A stretch of 64,000 bases of DNA from assembly GCA_902776435.1 (NCBI GenBank), contig CACYQB010000004.1, positions 62,001 through 126,000 on the forward strand. Reading direction: 5' to 3'. A model generated the notes under the pieces. That model had not been told where the DNA came from. It searched no databases and saw only the letters and a list, made by a program, of their open reading frames with translations. Shown here one piece after another: positions 55,726 to 64,000 of the stretch; position 1 is the first letter of the stretch; every line of letters begins with the position of its first letter. This stretch comes from an uncultured Bacteroidales bacterium. Lineage in GTDB: Bacteria; Bacteroidota; Bacteroidia; Bacteroidales; Muribaculaceae. A program made the position numbers and the translations under genes.

Positions 55726-56673
55726 ATGAGCAATCACGAACACGAACATTGCGGATGCGGATGTGAGCATCACGATCATGACCACAAGCCCATGGACAAG
55801 TACATGACCGCCATCAACCAGAGCGTCGTCACTACCGACGATGCCGCGGTGACTGCCGCTGTACAGGAAATCATCGACAAGCACGCTGCCGAGAACAACA
55901 CCCCGGAGGTGCAGCAGTTCCTGCTCAACTGCGTGGACCTGACCACCCTGGCCACCGATGACAGCGAGCGCAGCGTGGCCCAGTTTGTTCAGAAGGTCAA
56001 CGACTTTGACAACAACTATCCCCAGTACAAGAACGTGGCCGCCATCTGCGTTTACAGCAACTTCGCTGCCGTGGTTCGCGGGACGCTCGAGGTGAGCGGT
56101 GTGGATGTGGCCGTGTGCAGCGCCAGCTTCCCCGCTAGCCAAGCCCACATCGAGACTAAGATTGCCGAGACTGCCCTGGCCATTGCCGATGGTGCCGACG
56201 AGGTGGACATCGTCCTCAACGTGGGTTATTTCAAGGATGAGGCCTACGAGGAATTGTGCGATGAAATCGGCGAAATCAAGCAAGTGGTGGGTGACCGTCC
56301 CCTGAAAGTCATTCTCGAGACTGGCCTGCTGAAGAGTGCCGAAGCCATCCGCAACGCCAGCATCCTGTCCATGTATTCGGGCTGTGACTTTATCAAGACC
56401 TCGACGGGCAAGGTTTATCCTGGCGCATCGCTCGAGGCAGCCTACGTGATGTGCCAGTGCATCAAGGAATACTTCGTGCAGCACGGCCGCATGGTGGGCT
56501 TCAAGGCATCGGGTGGCATCCGCACGACCGAGGACGCCGTCAAGTATTACACCATTGTTAAGGAAGTCCTTGGCGAGAAGTGGTTGAACAACAAGTACTT
56601 CCGCATCGGCGCCTCCAGCCTTGCCAACGCCCTGTTCCAATCCTTTACAGCCACTGACGAAAAACCGTTCTAA
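55726..56673 (+). CDS. deoC: Deoxyribose-phosphate aldolase with His/Cys-rich N-terminal extension
   Basis: Class I aldolase that splits 2-deoxyribose-5-phosphate to glyceraldehyde-3-phosphate and acetaldehyde. 315 residues. The Schiff-base Lys is in DFIKTSTGK (Lys near 224), with DEVDIVLNVGYF and VGFKASGGIRT as the other active-site blocks. The first ~22 residues (MSNHEHEHCGCGCEHHDHDHK) are an added His/Cys-rich segment resembling a metal-binding tail and are not part of the barrel. Its frame and start codon are clear. It forms an operon with the mazG-like gene. Confidence 0.93.
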   Translation: MSNHEHEHCGCGCEHHDHDHKPMDKYMTAINQSVVTTDDAAVTAAVQEIIDKHAAENNTPEVQQFLLNCVDLTTLATDDSERSVAQFVQKVNDFDNNYPQYKNVAAICVYSNFAAVVRGTLEVSGVDVAVCSASFPASQAHIETKIAETALAIADGADEVDIVLNVGYFKDEAYEELCDEIGEIKQVVGDRPLKVILETGLLKSAEAIRNASILSMYSGCDFIKTSTGKVYPGASLEAAYVMCQCIKEYFVQHGRMVGFKASGGIRTTEDAVKYYTIVKEVLGEKWLNNKYFRIGASSLANALFQSFTATDEKPF

Positions 56674-56714
56674 TACAAAAATACAAGTAGAGACTGTTTC
56701 ATAAGAATTGAGGT

Positions 56715-56757
56715 GCCCCCCAAAAGTTGGACAAAAAACTTTCTGGGGGGCTTTTTT
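56715..56757. terminator. Hairpin terminator after deoC
   Basis: GCCCCCCAAAAGTT and AACTTTCTGGGGGGC with a T-tract. The sequence resembles the end of some Bacteroidetes insertion sequences, so it may be an IS relic used as a terminator. Confidence 0.65.
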
Positions 56758-56776
56758 CTTCATTAACCGTCCCGAT

Positions 56777-56814
56777 TTTTATAGGATTTCTATAATAGAA
56801 TTTCTATAAAAATT
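56777..56814. repeat. 38-bp direct repeat, left copy
   Basis: Identical over 38 bp to 58040-58077. The unit (TTTTATAGGATTTCTATAAT, then AGAATTTCTATAAAAATT) is itself an imperfect palindrome. It lies just outside the 3' end of the solo ATPase gene. Confidence 0.85.
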
Positions 56815-56823
56815 CTGGATAGT

Positions 56824-57990
56824 TTAGTCTGATAAAAGCTGCAATAGGGGCTTGGGGCCATATAACCTATTGATCCATAGAGCAAAAAATGGATCATTGA
56901 TGGAGTACTTGCCAGCAAGTTTTGTAATGACGCCTTTAGCGAGCAGTTGTGATGCAGCATACTGGACGGCGCTAGCCGAGGGCAGTTTATGATTCTTGAC
57001 AAATTTTGCCGAGGTGACGCGTTCAGCTTCACCATCTTGTGCGATGGCATAGAGCAGTGGCTTTTGTTTTTCTGGGATATTGGATAGTTGCTCCCTAAAC
57101 ATGGATTCCTTGGAATCAATGATGTTATTAATTGCTATGATAAGCATGTCAAGTGTAGCGGTTTCTCCCTCATTCATCAGTGAATAAAGTTCGTTGAAAG
57201 TCTTCTGCATCGCATAGGTGTTACCGCGATAAAGATGATAAACTGCCTTGACAAGTTCCGGATCGATTGTGCGGTTACCGCTATTCATGTGATTTATCAC
57301 AAACTGTGAATACACATTTATGTCGATAGCTTTTAGTTCCAAGGTGTCGGCACTATTGTAGAATGGCTTGGCTGAGGACATAAACATCTCCTGCATGATG
57401 TGGTATTCGCTGCCTGCAAAGATAAAATGAGTGTTGGTGGTTTGTTGGACATGGGTGCGAAGCAGGGCCTCGATGTTTTTCTCAGGGTAGTTGGCAATCT
57501 GTTGGAACTCATCAAAAGCAACAATGCAGGGCTTATCGGCATGTTCCAAATAAGCAAAAATCTCTTCAAGGGTCAATGCCGGCCGTGTGATGTCGCCCAA
57601 TTCCAAATTAAAGGTTGGCATATTGGTGACCAAGTCAATGCTGAATTTTCCGCTGATGGATTTAAGGGTTTGTACAAATGAAGTAAGCACTTTTTGTCCA
57701 AGTGGCAATATTGCTTCAAAGATGCTCTTGCCGAACAAAAAGGTGAATTCCCTGAGGCTGGTGGTATGCAAAATATCGATGAAGATGGTGTGATAACCGC
57801 TATAGATAGGCTCCATGTCAAAGCAGAAATTGATGAGGCCTGTTTTACCCATACGTCGAGGAGATATCAGCACTAGATTGTTGCCATTAATTATCGACTT
57901 GATGAGGCGTGCACTCTCGGTGGAACGGTCACAAAAGTACTCGGGTTCAATCTTCCCAGACACAATAAAAGGATTTATCTTCTTTTTCAT
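56824..57990 (-). CDS. Solo ATPase of the archaeal-ATPase (PF01637) type
   Basis: 388 residues from the ATG at 57990. Walker A ISPRRMGKTGL near residue 42, Walker B CIVAFDEFQQIA near 160, sensor-type FIFAGSEYHIMQEMF, then a winged-helix and C-terminal segment (SASAVQYAASQLLAKGVI, YSINDPFFALWINRLY). STAND-like ATPases of this kind are abundant, variable in number and of unknown role in Bacteroidales; some relatives have a DUF234-type C-terminus. The gene is bracketed by perfect 38-bp direct repeats, suggesting it moved in as a unit. Composition is more AT-rich than deoC. Confidence 0.82.
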   Translation of the reverse strand: MKKKINPFIVSGKIEPEYFCDRSTESARLIKSIINGNNLVLISPRRMGKTGLINFCFDMEPIYSGYHTIFIDILHTTSLREFTFLFGKSIFEAILPLGQKVLTSFVQTLKSISGKFSIDLVTNMPTFNLELGDITRPALTLEEIFAYLEHADKPCIVAFDEFQQIANYPEKNIEALLRTHVQQTTNTHFIFAGSEYHIMQEMFMSSAKPFYNSADTLELKAIDINVYSQFVINHMNSGNRTIDPELVKAVYHLYRGNTYAMQKTFNELYSLMNEGETATLDMLIIAINNIIDSKESMFREQLSNIPEKQKPLLYAIAQDGEAERVTSAKFVKNHKLPSASAVQYAASQLLAKGVITKLAGKYSINDPFFALWINRLYGPKPLLQLLSD

Positions 57991-58039
57991 ATTCACACAA
58001 ATTTTAAATCGACGCTGCAAATGTAATAAATTTTTTTAA

Positions 58040-58077
58040 TTTTATAGGATTTCTATAATAGAATTTCTATAAAAATT
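58040..58077. repeat. 38-bp direct repeat, right copy
   Basis: Perfect partner of 56777-56814, located 50 bp upstream of the solo ATPase start. It may therefore also act as its operator or promoter region. Confidence 0.85.
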
Positions 58078-58126
58078 TGGAAATAGGTTGTTATGGGTTG
58101 ATTTAGAAGGGGTTATTGAAAAATTA

Positions 58127-58152
58127 GAGCCGCAACTGGGAGGTTGCGGCTC
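58127..58152 (-). terminator. Terminator of the beta-helix protein gene
   Basis: GAGCCGCAAC and GTTGCGGCTC form a perfect 10-bp stem with a 6-nt loop about 30 nt past the stop. Confidence 0.75.
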
Positions 58153-58183
58153 TTGTAGAGAGTGACGGTTAAAGACCAGGGAA

Positions 58184-59566
58184 TTACTTCACAAGGATCT
58201 TCTGACCGTTGTGGATGTAGATGCCACCATGGGCGGGAGCCTCGGTGGGAACACCCATCAGGTTGTAGTAGAGTCCGTCGTGAGGCTGTGCGGCGTTGAT
58301 TTCGTCAACGGCAGTGCCCTCCTGGTGAGCGGGCATGAAGATGACGAGGCCCTTGCTGGGGTCATCGACCTGGTGGTAGATAACTTCCTCGATCTTCTCC
58401 TCGGTCTGCTCATCTACGTTCCAGGTATTGCCCTGTGCCCAGATGGTAGCGGTGCCGTTGTTGAACAGGTCATAAAGCACGCCACTGTTGCCGTTGTTCA
58501 CAAAGGTGTTGTTGCCAGGGTTATAGTCCTCGGCTGCGGGGTCGCCGATTTTGCCCAGGTTGATATTGGGAGCGCCGGTGGGCACGGTGATGCCCCACAG
58601 GCCGCCTTCCATCCAGTTGCCTTCCATGTAGATGTTGGAGCTACTGCTGCTGTCATAGATGCTGACGCAGCTGCCGCCGTTACTGGGGTTGGTCTCGTAG
58701 CAGTTATCAATCATCGTGTTGTTCTTAATGACAGCGTCCACGCTGCCGATGGTGGTGATGCCATAGCGGTTATCGGCGATGTAGTTGTCCTCGATGTAGA
58801 GAGTTCCGGTGTGACCCAGGCCCATCATGTTGCTCACGCCGATGCCGCCCGAGAGGGTGAACTGGCCGCCGATCACCTGGTTGCCGACGATGTACATGTC
58901 GTAGTCACCGGCACAGGTCATATTGATCTGGGGCTTGTTGCGGTTGCTGGTCGTGTTGTGCCAGAAGATGTTGTCGCGGATGATGATACCCACGGGGTTG
59001 GTTGCTCCGCAACCGATGGCGTTGACGGTGTTCTCGATAAAGTAGCAGTTCTCGATGATGTTGTTGTCACACGAGGCGTTGAACGCGATGGCGCCTGTAC
59101 TGGATGACTTGCCGTTGTGCATGGTGAAAGTGCAGTTGTCGGCATGCAGGCTGCTGTTCACGCCACCGAAGACGATGCCCACATACTCAAAGGTCACGTT
59201 CTTCAAGTTGGCGTTGCCGTTTTCGCCCAGCATCCAGAATCCTTTGGGGTTGCTGTCCTCGGCGTCGCGGGTAACGACAGCCGTGTCGGCGGGAGCGAAG
59301 TCAGCATTGCCGTTGATGGTGATCTGCACACCGTTGGCCATCTTGATGACGTCATTGTTCACGAGTTGCAGCGCGTCGCCCTCAGCAATGGTGAAATCAG
59401 CGCTCACAAGATAGGAACCGTCGTCCTGAAGGGTCACGCCCGTGCCCTCGATCTGGCTCAGCGAGTCAAAGGTGTACACGTTGCCAGTGCCGTCGGTAGT
59501 GAAGTCGTCGGCCATGGCTCCAGCAGCGATGGCTGCCAAGAGAATGAATGAGTAGAATTTCTTCAT
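58184..59566 (-). CDS. Exported right-handed beta-helix protein with T9SS-type tail
   Basis: 460 residues with a signal peptide (MKKFYSFILLAAIAAGAMA). The middle (about 95-370) consists of short repeated coils with N and I ladders (NLKNVTFEYVGIVF, DNNIIENCYFIENTVNAIG, GIIIRDNIFWHN, LYIEDNYIADNRYGITTIG, AVIKNNTMIDN), typical of parallel beta-helix (NosD/pectate-lyase-like) folds. No catalytic acidic cluster is evident, so binding rather than lyase activity is possible. The C-terminus (LYYNLMGVPTEAPAHGGIYIHNGQKILVK) is a short T9SS sorting motif. Confidence 0.8.
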   Translation of the reverse strand: MKKFYSFILLAAIAAGAMADDFTTDGTGNVYTFDSLSQIEGTGVTLQDDGSYLVSADFTIAEGDALQLVNNDVIKMANGVQITINGNADFAPADTAVVTRDAEDSNPKGFWMLGENGNANLKNVTFEYVGIVFGGVNSSLHADNCTFTMHNGKSSSTGAIAFNASCDNNIIENCYFIENTVNAIGCGATNPVGIIIRDNIFWHNTTSNRNKPQINMTCAGDYDMYIVGNQVIGGQFTLSGGIGVSNMMGLGHTGTLYIEDNYIADNRYGITTIGSVDAVIKNNTMIDNCYETNPSNGGSCVSIYDSSSSSNIYMEGNWMEGGLWGITVPTGAPNINLGKIGDPAAEDYNPGNNTFVNNGNSGVLYDLFNNGTATIWAQGNTWNVDEQTEEKIEEVIYHQVDDPSKGLVIFMPAHQEGTAVDEINAAQPHDGLYYNLMGVPTEAPAHGGIYIHNGQKILVK

Positions 59567-59858
59567 AAAATGAGTAGTAATTTATTGGTTGATAAGTGAA
59601 TAATTGCTAGCAAGAATTATGCTTTGCGGATAAGCAGTTGCAAAATTAGTCATTATTTACCAACCATTGCTTTTGCGCTCGACAAATTTTCAACAAAACC
59701 CGCAGTAGCAACGGGTATTTCAAGGTTTTTTCTCGCTGGAATCACCCTATTGTGCAATCGAAATCTTAAGAAGCGGCAAAAAACGTTGTCTCCGCATGTT
59801 GATGGTTTGCAATAAATGTTATAACTTTGTAACCAAATTATTTATCAAGAACCATCCA

Positions 59859-61685
59859 ATGAATTACTCGTTTGTCGATTTCCTGGCCTTGTTAGGTGCC
59901 GTGTGTCTGTTCCTGTACGGAATGAAGATCATGAGCGAAGGTTTACAGAAGACCGCTGGTAGCCGCTTGCGTTCCATCCTTGCCTGGATGACCAAGAACC
60001 GTTTCCTTGCTATCGTTACAGGTGTTGTTATCACAGCGTTGATTCAGAGTTCGTCGGCCTCGGTATCGATGGTTGTCAGCTTTGTCAACGCAGGTTTGAT
60101 GCCGCTTGAACAGTCGTTGGCGGTGAGCTTCGGTGCTGCGTTGGGAACAACGTTCACCGAGTGGATTATCGCCATCTTCGGCTTCAAGGTCAAGATGTCG
60201 GCCTTCCTGCTGCCTCTGTTGGCCTTTGCCGTTCCCATGCTTTTCATCAAGCGCAACAACTACAAGAACATCGGTGAGTTGCTCATCGGTTTTGCCTTCT
60301 TGTTCATGGGTCTGGATGCCATCAGCGCCAATGTGCCCGACTTGTCCAAGTCGCCTGAGATTTTCTCATGGCTGCAGCAGTACACGTCGATGGGCTTCTG
60401 GTCGATTCTGATATTCACCCTTGCCAGCTGGGTCATCACGATGATGATTCAATCCAGTGCGGCCACGTTTGCCATCGTGCTGATTATGGCGGCCAAGGGA
60501 TGGATCTCGTTTGACATCGGTTGTGCCATGGTGCTCGGTGCAAGTATCGGTACCAGTATCACGCCGCTGTTGGCCTCGTTGGGTGGTAATGCCGAGGCCA
60601 AGAAGGCCGCTCTGGGCCACGCCCTGTTCAACCTCTTCGGCGCCGTGTGGGTGCTGGCCGTGTTCCAGCCCTTCGTGTCGATGGTGACCTGGGTGGTTAA
60701 GGACCTGTTCGGCCTGGGCGATCCATTGGCCTTGTACAATAGCGTGAAGGCAGGAGCCAGTGTCGAGGAGGGAGCCTTGATGCAGGAGCAGGTGGCCATG
60801 TCCATCGGTATGACGATGTTCCACACGATTTTCAAGTTGTGCAACCTGTTGATCATGATTTGGTTCACCAAACTCTATGTCAAGTTGCTCAACGCCATTA
60901 TCAAGAGCAAGAAGAAAGAAGACGAGGAATTCCAGTTGAAGTATATCCAGGGTGGTCTGATGAGCGCCAGCGAGTTGAACATCGACCAGGCCCAGAGGGA
61001 AATTGTCGTGTTTGCCGGACGCGTCGAGCGCATGCTCGGTATGGTCAAGGAGCTTGTACATACCAAGACCGGTACGCCCGAGTTCAACAAGATTTATTCG
61101 CGTATCCAGAAATATGAGGACATCACCGACCGCATGGAGTTTGAGATCGGCAGTTACCTCAACAAGGTGCTGGATGGCCGATTGAGTAGCCAGGCCAAGG
61201 CGCGCGTCGCAAGCCTGTTGAGCATCATCAGCGAGCTGGAGAGCATCGGTGACAGCTGTAACAACATCGCCAAGGCCCTCGTCCGCAAGGAGGAGGCCGA
61301 TGCCCACTTCAACGAGTACAACTATGCCAACATTGACGAGATGCTGCGTCTTGTGAGCGAGGCGATGACCAACATGCTTGCCGTGCTCAGCGACATAGAC
61401 AACGTCACTGCCGAGGACCTCATGCGCAGCTACAACAAAGAGCGCGAAATCAACAACTTCCGCAACGCATGCCGTACCGAGAACATCGAGAATGTCAACC
61501 AGAAGAAGTATCCTTACAAGGCGGGTATCTTCTACATGGACATTGTCTGCGAGGCCGAGAAGTTGGGCGACTTCATCGTCAACGTCATCGACAGCATGGA
61601 GGATATCATGCGTCGCAGTAGTTCGGTCACCAGCGGTCTCCCCATCGGTGAGCTCAATCCCGAGAAGACCGCTATGGGGAAATAA
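59859..61685 (+). CDS. Na/phosphate cotransporter with PhoU-like C-terminal domain
   Basis: 608 residues from the ATG at 59859 (MNYSFVDFLALLGAVCLFLYGMKIM). Two Na/Pi cotransporter repeats carry the signature QSSSASVSMVVSFVNAG and QSSAATFAIVLIMAAKG. About eight membrane segments end near 365. The C-terminal ~230 residues are a helical PhoU-like domain (RVERMLGMVKELV, SELESIGDSCNNIAKALVRKEEA, DFIVNVIDSMEDIM). It imports phosphate with Na+. A -7 element TAACTTTG (59822-59829) is about 30 nt upstream. The lipoprotein gene after it starts 33 nt past the stop. Confidence 0.92.
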   Translation: MNYSFVDFLALLGAVCLFLYGMKIMSEGLQKTAGSRLRSILAWMTKNRFLAIVTGVVITALIQSSSASVSMVVSFVNAGLMPLEQSLAVSFGAALGTTFTEWIIAIFGFKVKMSAFLLPLLAFAVPMLFIKRNNYKNIGELLIGFAFLFMGLDAISANVPDLSKSPEIFSWLQQYTSMGFWSILIFTLASWVITMMIQSSAATFAIVLIMAAKGWISFDIGCAMVLGASIGTSITPLLASLGGNAEAKKAALGHALFNLFGAVWVLAVFQPFVSMVTWVVKDLFGLGDPLALYNSVKAGASVEEGALMQEQVAMSIGMTMFHTIFKLCNLLIMIWFTKLYVKLLNAIIKSKKKEDEEFQLKYIQGGLMSASELNIDQAQREIVVFAGRVERMLGMVKELVHTKTGTPEFNKIYSRIQKYEDITDRMEFEIGSYLNKVLDGRLSSQAKARVASLLSIISELESIGDSCNNIAKALVRKEEADAHFNEYNYANIDEMLRLVSEAMTNMLAVLSDIDNVTAEDLMRSYNKEREINNFRNACRTENIENVNQKKYPYKAGIFYMDIVCEAEKLGDFIVNVIDSMEDIMRRSSSVTSGLPIGELNPEKTAMGK

Positions 61686-61718
61686 GCCTGATTGTACAAC
61701 AAAACACCTGATTGTGAT

Positions 61719-62513
61719 ATGAATACTAGAATGAAGTGGATGGCACTTGCTGTTATCCTGATGTGTGCTATGATGACGGGCTGCAAAAACAATACCCAGC
61801 AGCCAGTGAGTGGAACCATGGAGAAGGCAGTTGCTGTCGATGGTGCTCCCCAAGCGGTAGCTGACCTGATGAAAAATGTGGTCATCGATGACTGCTATGA
61901 AACACTGATGGAGGACAAGATGACTGGCGTGAGCGTGTGGAGCCTGATGAAATGCTCTGACGAGGTATCCAGTGAGGGCTATGGCTTCGTCGTTGCCAAG
62001 GGTGACGTGAATACGGCATTACCCCAGATGCGCCACGGCAGGATGCCGCGTGCACGCTATGATACCGCTACGGGCGACCTGTGGGTTCTGGGTAGCGATG
62101 CCGAAGGTACCGGAATCAATGTCGAGCGTCCCTACTTGCTGCGCTTTGATCAGGACGGATATGCGAGCATTGCCTACTCCATCGACCCCTACGAGATGCA
62201 GGAAGCCTTGTGCAAGGTGCTGACCTATAGCATTGATGGTCAGGATATCACTTTCTACGCCAATGGCGAAAAACTGACAACAGTCACCAACCATATTGAG
62301 GATATGGGTGGCTTCATGGACGATGCCATCTACATCGGCGAACAGATTGCCTACGGCATCGAAGGTCCCTTAACGGTCCAGGTGACCCCAGGCGTGAACT
62401 TTGTAGTGGGCAAGGTGCTGCACTACGATGATATGCCCACTATCTGCGCAACGGTTACACTGACCGATGGCGGTTTCACCCTGAGCGACTTCCGCCTGCA
62501 AACCGCCGAATAG
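61719..62513 (+). CDS. Hypothetical lipoprotein
   Basis: 264 residues from the ATG at 61719 (MNTRMKWMALAVILMCAMMTGC, a lipoprotein signal with Cys at 22). The mature part is a single beta-rich domain (GFVVAKGDVNTALPQMRHGRMPRARYDTATGDLWVLG, YLLRFDQDGYASIAYSIDPYEMQ, DITFYANGEKL), unrecognised. It may be co-transcribed with the phosphate transporter gene. It probably resides in the outer or inner membrane facing the periplasm. Confidence 0.7.
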   Translation: MNTRMKWMALAVILMCAMMTGCKNNTQQPVSGTMEKAVAVDGAPQAVADLMKNVVIDDCYETLMEDKMTGVSVWSLMKCSDEVSSEGYGFVVAKGDVNTALPQMRHGRMPRARYDTATGDLWVLGSDAEGTGINVERPYLLRFDQDGYASIAYSIDPYEMQEALCKVLTYSIDGQDITFYANGEKLTTVTNHIEDMGGFMDDAIYIGEQIAYGIEGPLTVQVTPGVNFVVGKVLHYDDMPTICATVTLTDGGFTLSDFRLQTAE

Positions 62514-62696
62514 TCTGCCCTTCATCTTGATAGGAGGCTATAGGCGCGCTGCCAGATTTAGTCACTAGTTTATGATTCTTGATAAACCATTGTGAGGAAA
62601 TGTGCGTAATATTTTCCCAAAATGGTGGAAATGTCACGCATTTATTATATATTTGCCCCACATATCAATGAATAGTAACCATTAACGAATAAGATT

Positions 62697-63395
62697 ATGA
62701 AGAAGATCTACACATCATTATTGGCTGTAGTCCTGCTTATGACCACGGGTTGTAATACAGGTCTGTTAGGCAACTTAGGCGGCTTGGGCGGCGAGACCGG
62801 TAACGGCACGACGACAGGCGGCGGCCTGGGTGACGTGCTTGGCGGTGTGCTTGGCAGTGTGTTAGGTACTTTGGGTTCCCAAAATACGATCGACGGCCTG
62901 TTGGGCTTGGTTATCGGCAGTGTCAAGGTACAGGAGAGCGAGTTGTACGGGGCCTGGTACTACATCGAGCCGGCTTGTGCTTTCACCAGCGAGAACCTGC
63001 TGGCCAAGGCTGGTGGTGCTGTTGCAGCCGAGAACTGTATTGAAAAATTGGCTCCCGTATATCAGGGTGTCGGCATCAATTCCCAGAACACCCAGTTCCA
63101 GTTCACTCAGGATCATAAGTTTGCTGCCAACTTAAGAGGAATTCCCTTGAGCGGCACTTACACCTATGAGCCGTCCAGCGGTACCATCCGTTTGCAGATG
63201 ACGCTCTTCTCGACCAATGCTTACATCACTCGCACGTCAAAGGGTCTGGGCCTCACCTTCGAGAGCAAGAACCTGCTGAAGGTGCTCCAGGTGGCAGCTG
63301 CCATGAGTGGTAACAGCACGTTGCAGACTGTTGGCGACCTGAGCAAGCAGTACGAGGGTGTGCGCTTGGGCTTCAATATCGCCCCGGCCAGGTAA
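62697..63395 (+). CDS. DUF4923 family lipoprotein
   Basis: 232 residues. Lipoprotein signal MKKIYTSLLAVVLLMTTGC, then a Gly/Leu-rich low-complexity stretch (LLGNLGGLGGETGN, GGGLGDVLGGVLGSVLGTLG). A DUF4923 domain follows (KVQESELYGAWYYIEPACAFTSENLLAKAGGAVAAE, GTYTYEPSSGTIRLQM, ALGLTF-like end). Function unknown; common in Bacteroidales. A -7 element TATATTTG (62648-62655) lies about 40 nt upstream and a terminator follows. Confidence 0.82.
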   Translation: MKKIYTSLLAVVLLMTTGCNTGLLGNLGGLGGETGNGTTTGGGLGDVLGGVLGSVLGTLGSQNTIDGLLGLVIGSVKVQESELYGAWYYIEPACAFTSENLLAKAGGAVAAENCIEKLAPVYQGVGINSQNTQFQFTQDHKFAANLRGIPLSGTYTYEPSSGTIRLQMTLFSTNAYITRTSKGLGLTFESKNLLKVLQVAAAMSGNSTLQTVGDLSKQYEGVRLGFNIAPAR

Positions 63396-63427
63396 TCGTG
63401 ATATCACCCTCGATAGAATGTGACAAC

Positions 63428-63463
63428 AAAGCACAGCACACCTCTTGTGGCGGGTTGTGCTTT
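63428..63463 (+). terminator. Terminator after the DUF4923 gene
   Basis: AAAGCACA and TGTGCTTT arms, with inner partial pairing, about 30 nt after the stop. Confidence 0.6.
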
Positions 63464-63588
63464 GATTATGCTTTAGAGCAACCTTGTTTGTTTTTTGTTG
63501 ATGAATATCAATAATTTGTTGAAAATTAGATTGGTTAGTACAATTCAATTGATTGAAATCCGTTAAATAGTCATATCTTTGCGCCTCG

Positions 63589-64000
63589 ATGGACGAAATC
63601 ATCAGGACATACGACCCGATTACACTCGATGAGATGAGTGGCATCAAGCTGATGAACCGCACCGACACCAAGTTTGTCACTACGGTTGATCGGTTGCGCC
63701 TGCTCTTGGCTCTTGCCCATGATGATTACCGCGCCCAGGATATTAATGGCGGGCGCATCGCCAGCTACTATACGGCCTACTTCGACACGCCCGACAACAA
63801 CATGTACATCGTGCATCAGAACGGACATGCCGGCCGCCAGAAGCTGCGCATCCGCTCTTACATTGACTCGGGGCTGAATTTCCTGGAGGTTAAAACCAAG
63901 AACAATCACGGGCGCACTAAGAAGAAACGCGTCGATATGGTCGGCTTTGACCCGAAGAATCCCGACCATGGCATCCGTTTCCTGCGTCAGGATGCTCAGT
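63589..64000 (+). CDS. VTC-domain protein, 5' part (runs off window)
   Basis: About 137 residues are visible from the ATG at 63589. NRTDTKFVTTVDRL, ASYYTAYFDTPDNNMYIVHQNGHAGRQKLRIRSYIDSGLNFLEVKTKNNHGRTKKKRV is the start of a VTC domain, with the Arg/Lys-rich tunnel residues of polyphosphate polymerases (R-K-R-R and the E-K pair). In bacteria such proteins often adjoin CotH or DUF4956 membrane-protein genes, which cannot be seen here. A -7 element TATCTTTG (63574-63581) ends 7 nt before the ATG, again suggesting a leaderless message. Confidence 0.82.
   Translation, partial: MDEIIRTYDPITLDEMSGIKLMNRTDTKFVTTVDRLRLLLALAHDDYRAQDINGGRIASYYTAYFDTPDNNMYIVHQNGHAGRQKLRIRSYIDSGLNFLEVKTKNNHGRTKKKRVDMVGFDPKNPDHGIRFLRQDAQ

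Noticed and set aside
56700..56760. Insertion sequence end
   Set aside because: One IS-like inverted repeat is present, but there is no transposase and no partner end, so it is listed as a terminator.

Overview
The window looks like a chromosomal segment of a gut-type Bacteroidales bacterium, closest in character to Prevotellaceae or Muribaculaceae. The evidence is a set of exported proteins with type IX secretion (T9SS) style C-termini, promoters of the Bacteroidetes form TTTG-N19-TAnnTTTG, families such as DUF2807, DUF3244, DUF4294 and DUF4923, a tryptophanase of the Bacteroides form, and membrane-anchored TPR/HTH regulators. No rRNA gene, intact tRNA, CRISPR array, integrase or transposase was recognised.

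Layout. 1-6.5 kb: housekeeping genes (gyrB 5' part, an rRNA m5C methyltransferase, a PhzF-family protein, an esterase, a MATE pump, panB). 6.6-11.4 kb: a Lys/Cys-rich secreted protein and a 1293-residue exported protein with an SGNH-like domain between repeated lectin-like and starch-binding-like modules. 11.8-19.3 kb: dusB, a DUF2807 protein, and the translation cluster pheT-yebC-metG. 19.5-27.4 kb: one gene for a 2624-residue exported protein with chitobiase-like repeats. 27.7-38.2 kb: an AT-rich accessory region. 38.2-42.1 kb: intact comM (yifB), a Pmp3-like membrane peptide and tnaA. 42.2-54.6 kb: two TPR-anchored regulators (one frameshifted) among exported or envelope proteins. 54.7-64 kb: mazG-like, deoC, a solo ATPase flanked by perfect direct repeats, an exported beta-helix protein, a Na/phosphate cotransporter, two lipoproteins and the start of a VTC-domain gene.

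The most unusual part is 27.7-39.7 kb. An intact comM is followed, in its own transcription direction, by at least five further copies of its 3' end in different states of decay. AT-rich cargo lies between them: a DUF4062-TPR protein, a Panacea-type toxin-antitoxin operon with a third gene, a cytoplasmic BspA-type LRR protein with a membrane partner, an ORF6N-PLD protein, and an orphan gene. The two long copies break at the same place, the Walker B LDE codons. Both are preceded by the same leader of about 240 bp, with opposing -7 promoter elements and a short hydrophobic reading frame. Two copy ends share a stem-loop. A degenerate tRNA-Gly piece and a SLOG-gene remnant lie inside the region. 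The arrangement suggests a site that collects cassettes, each bringing its own comM 3' end, without a local recombinase. That mechanism, and any defence role for the cargo, are inferences.
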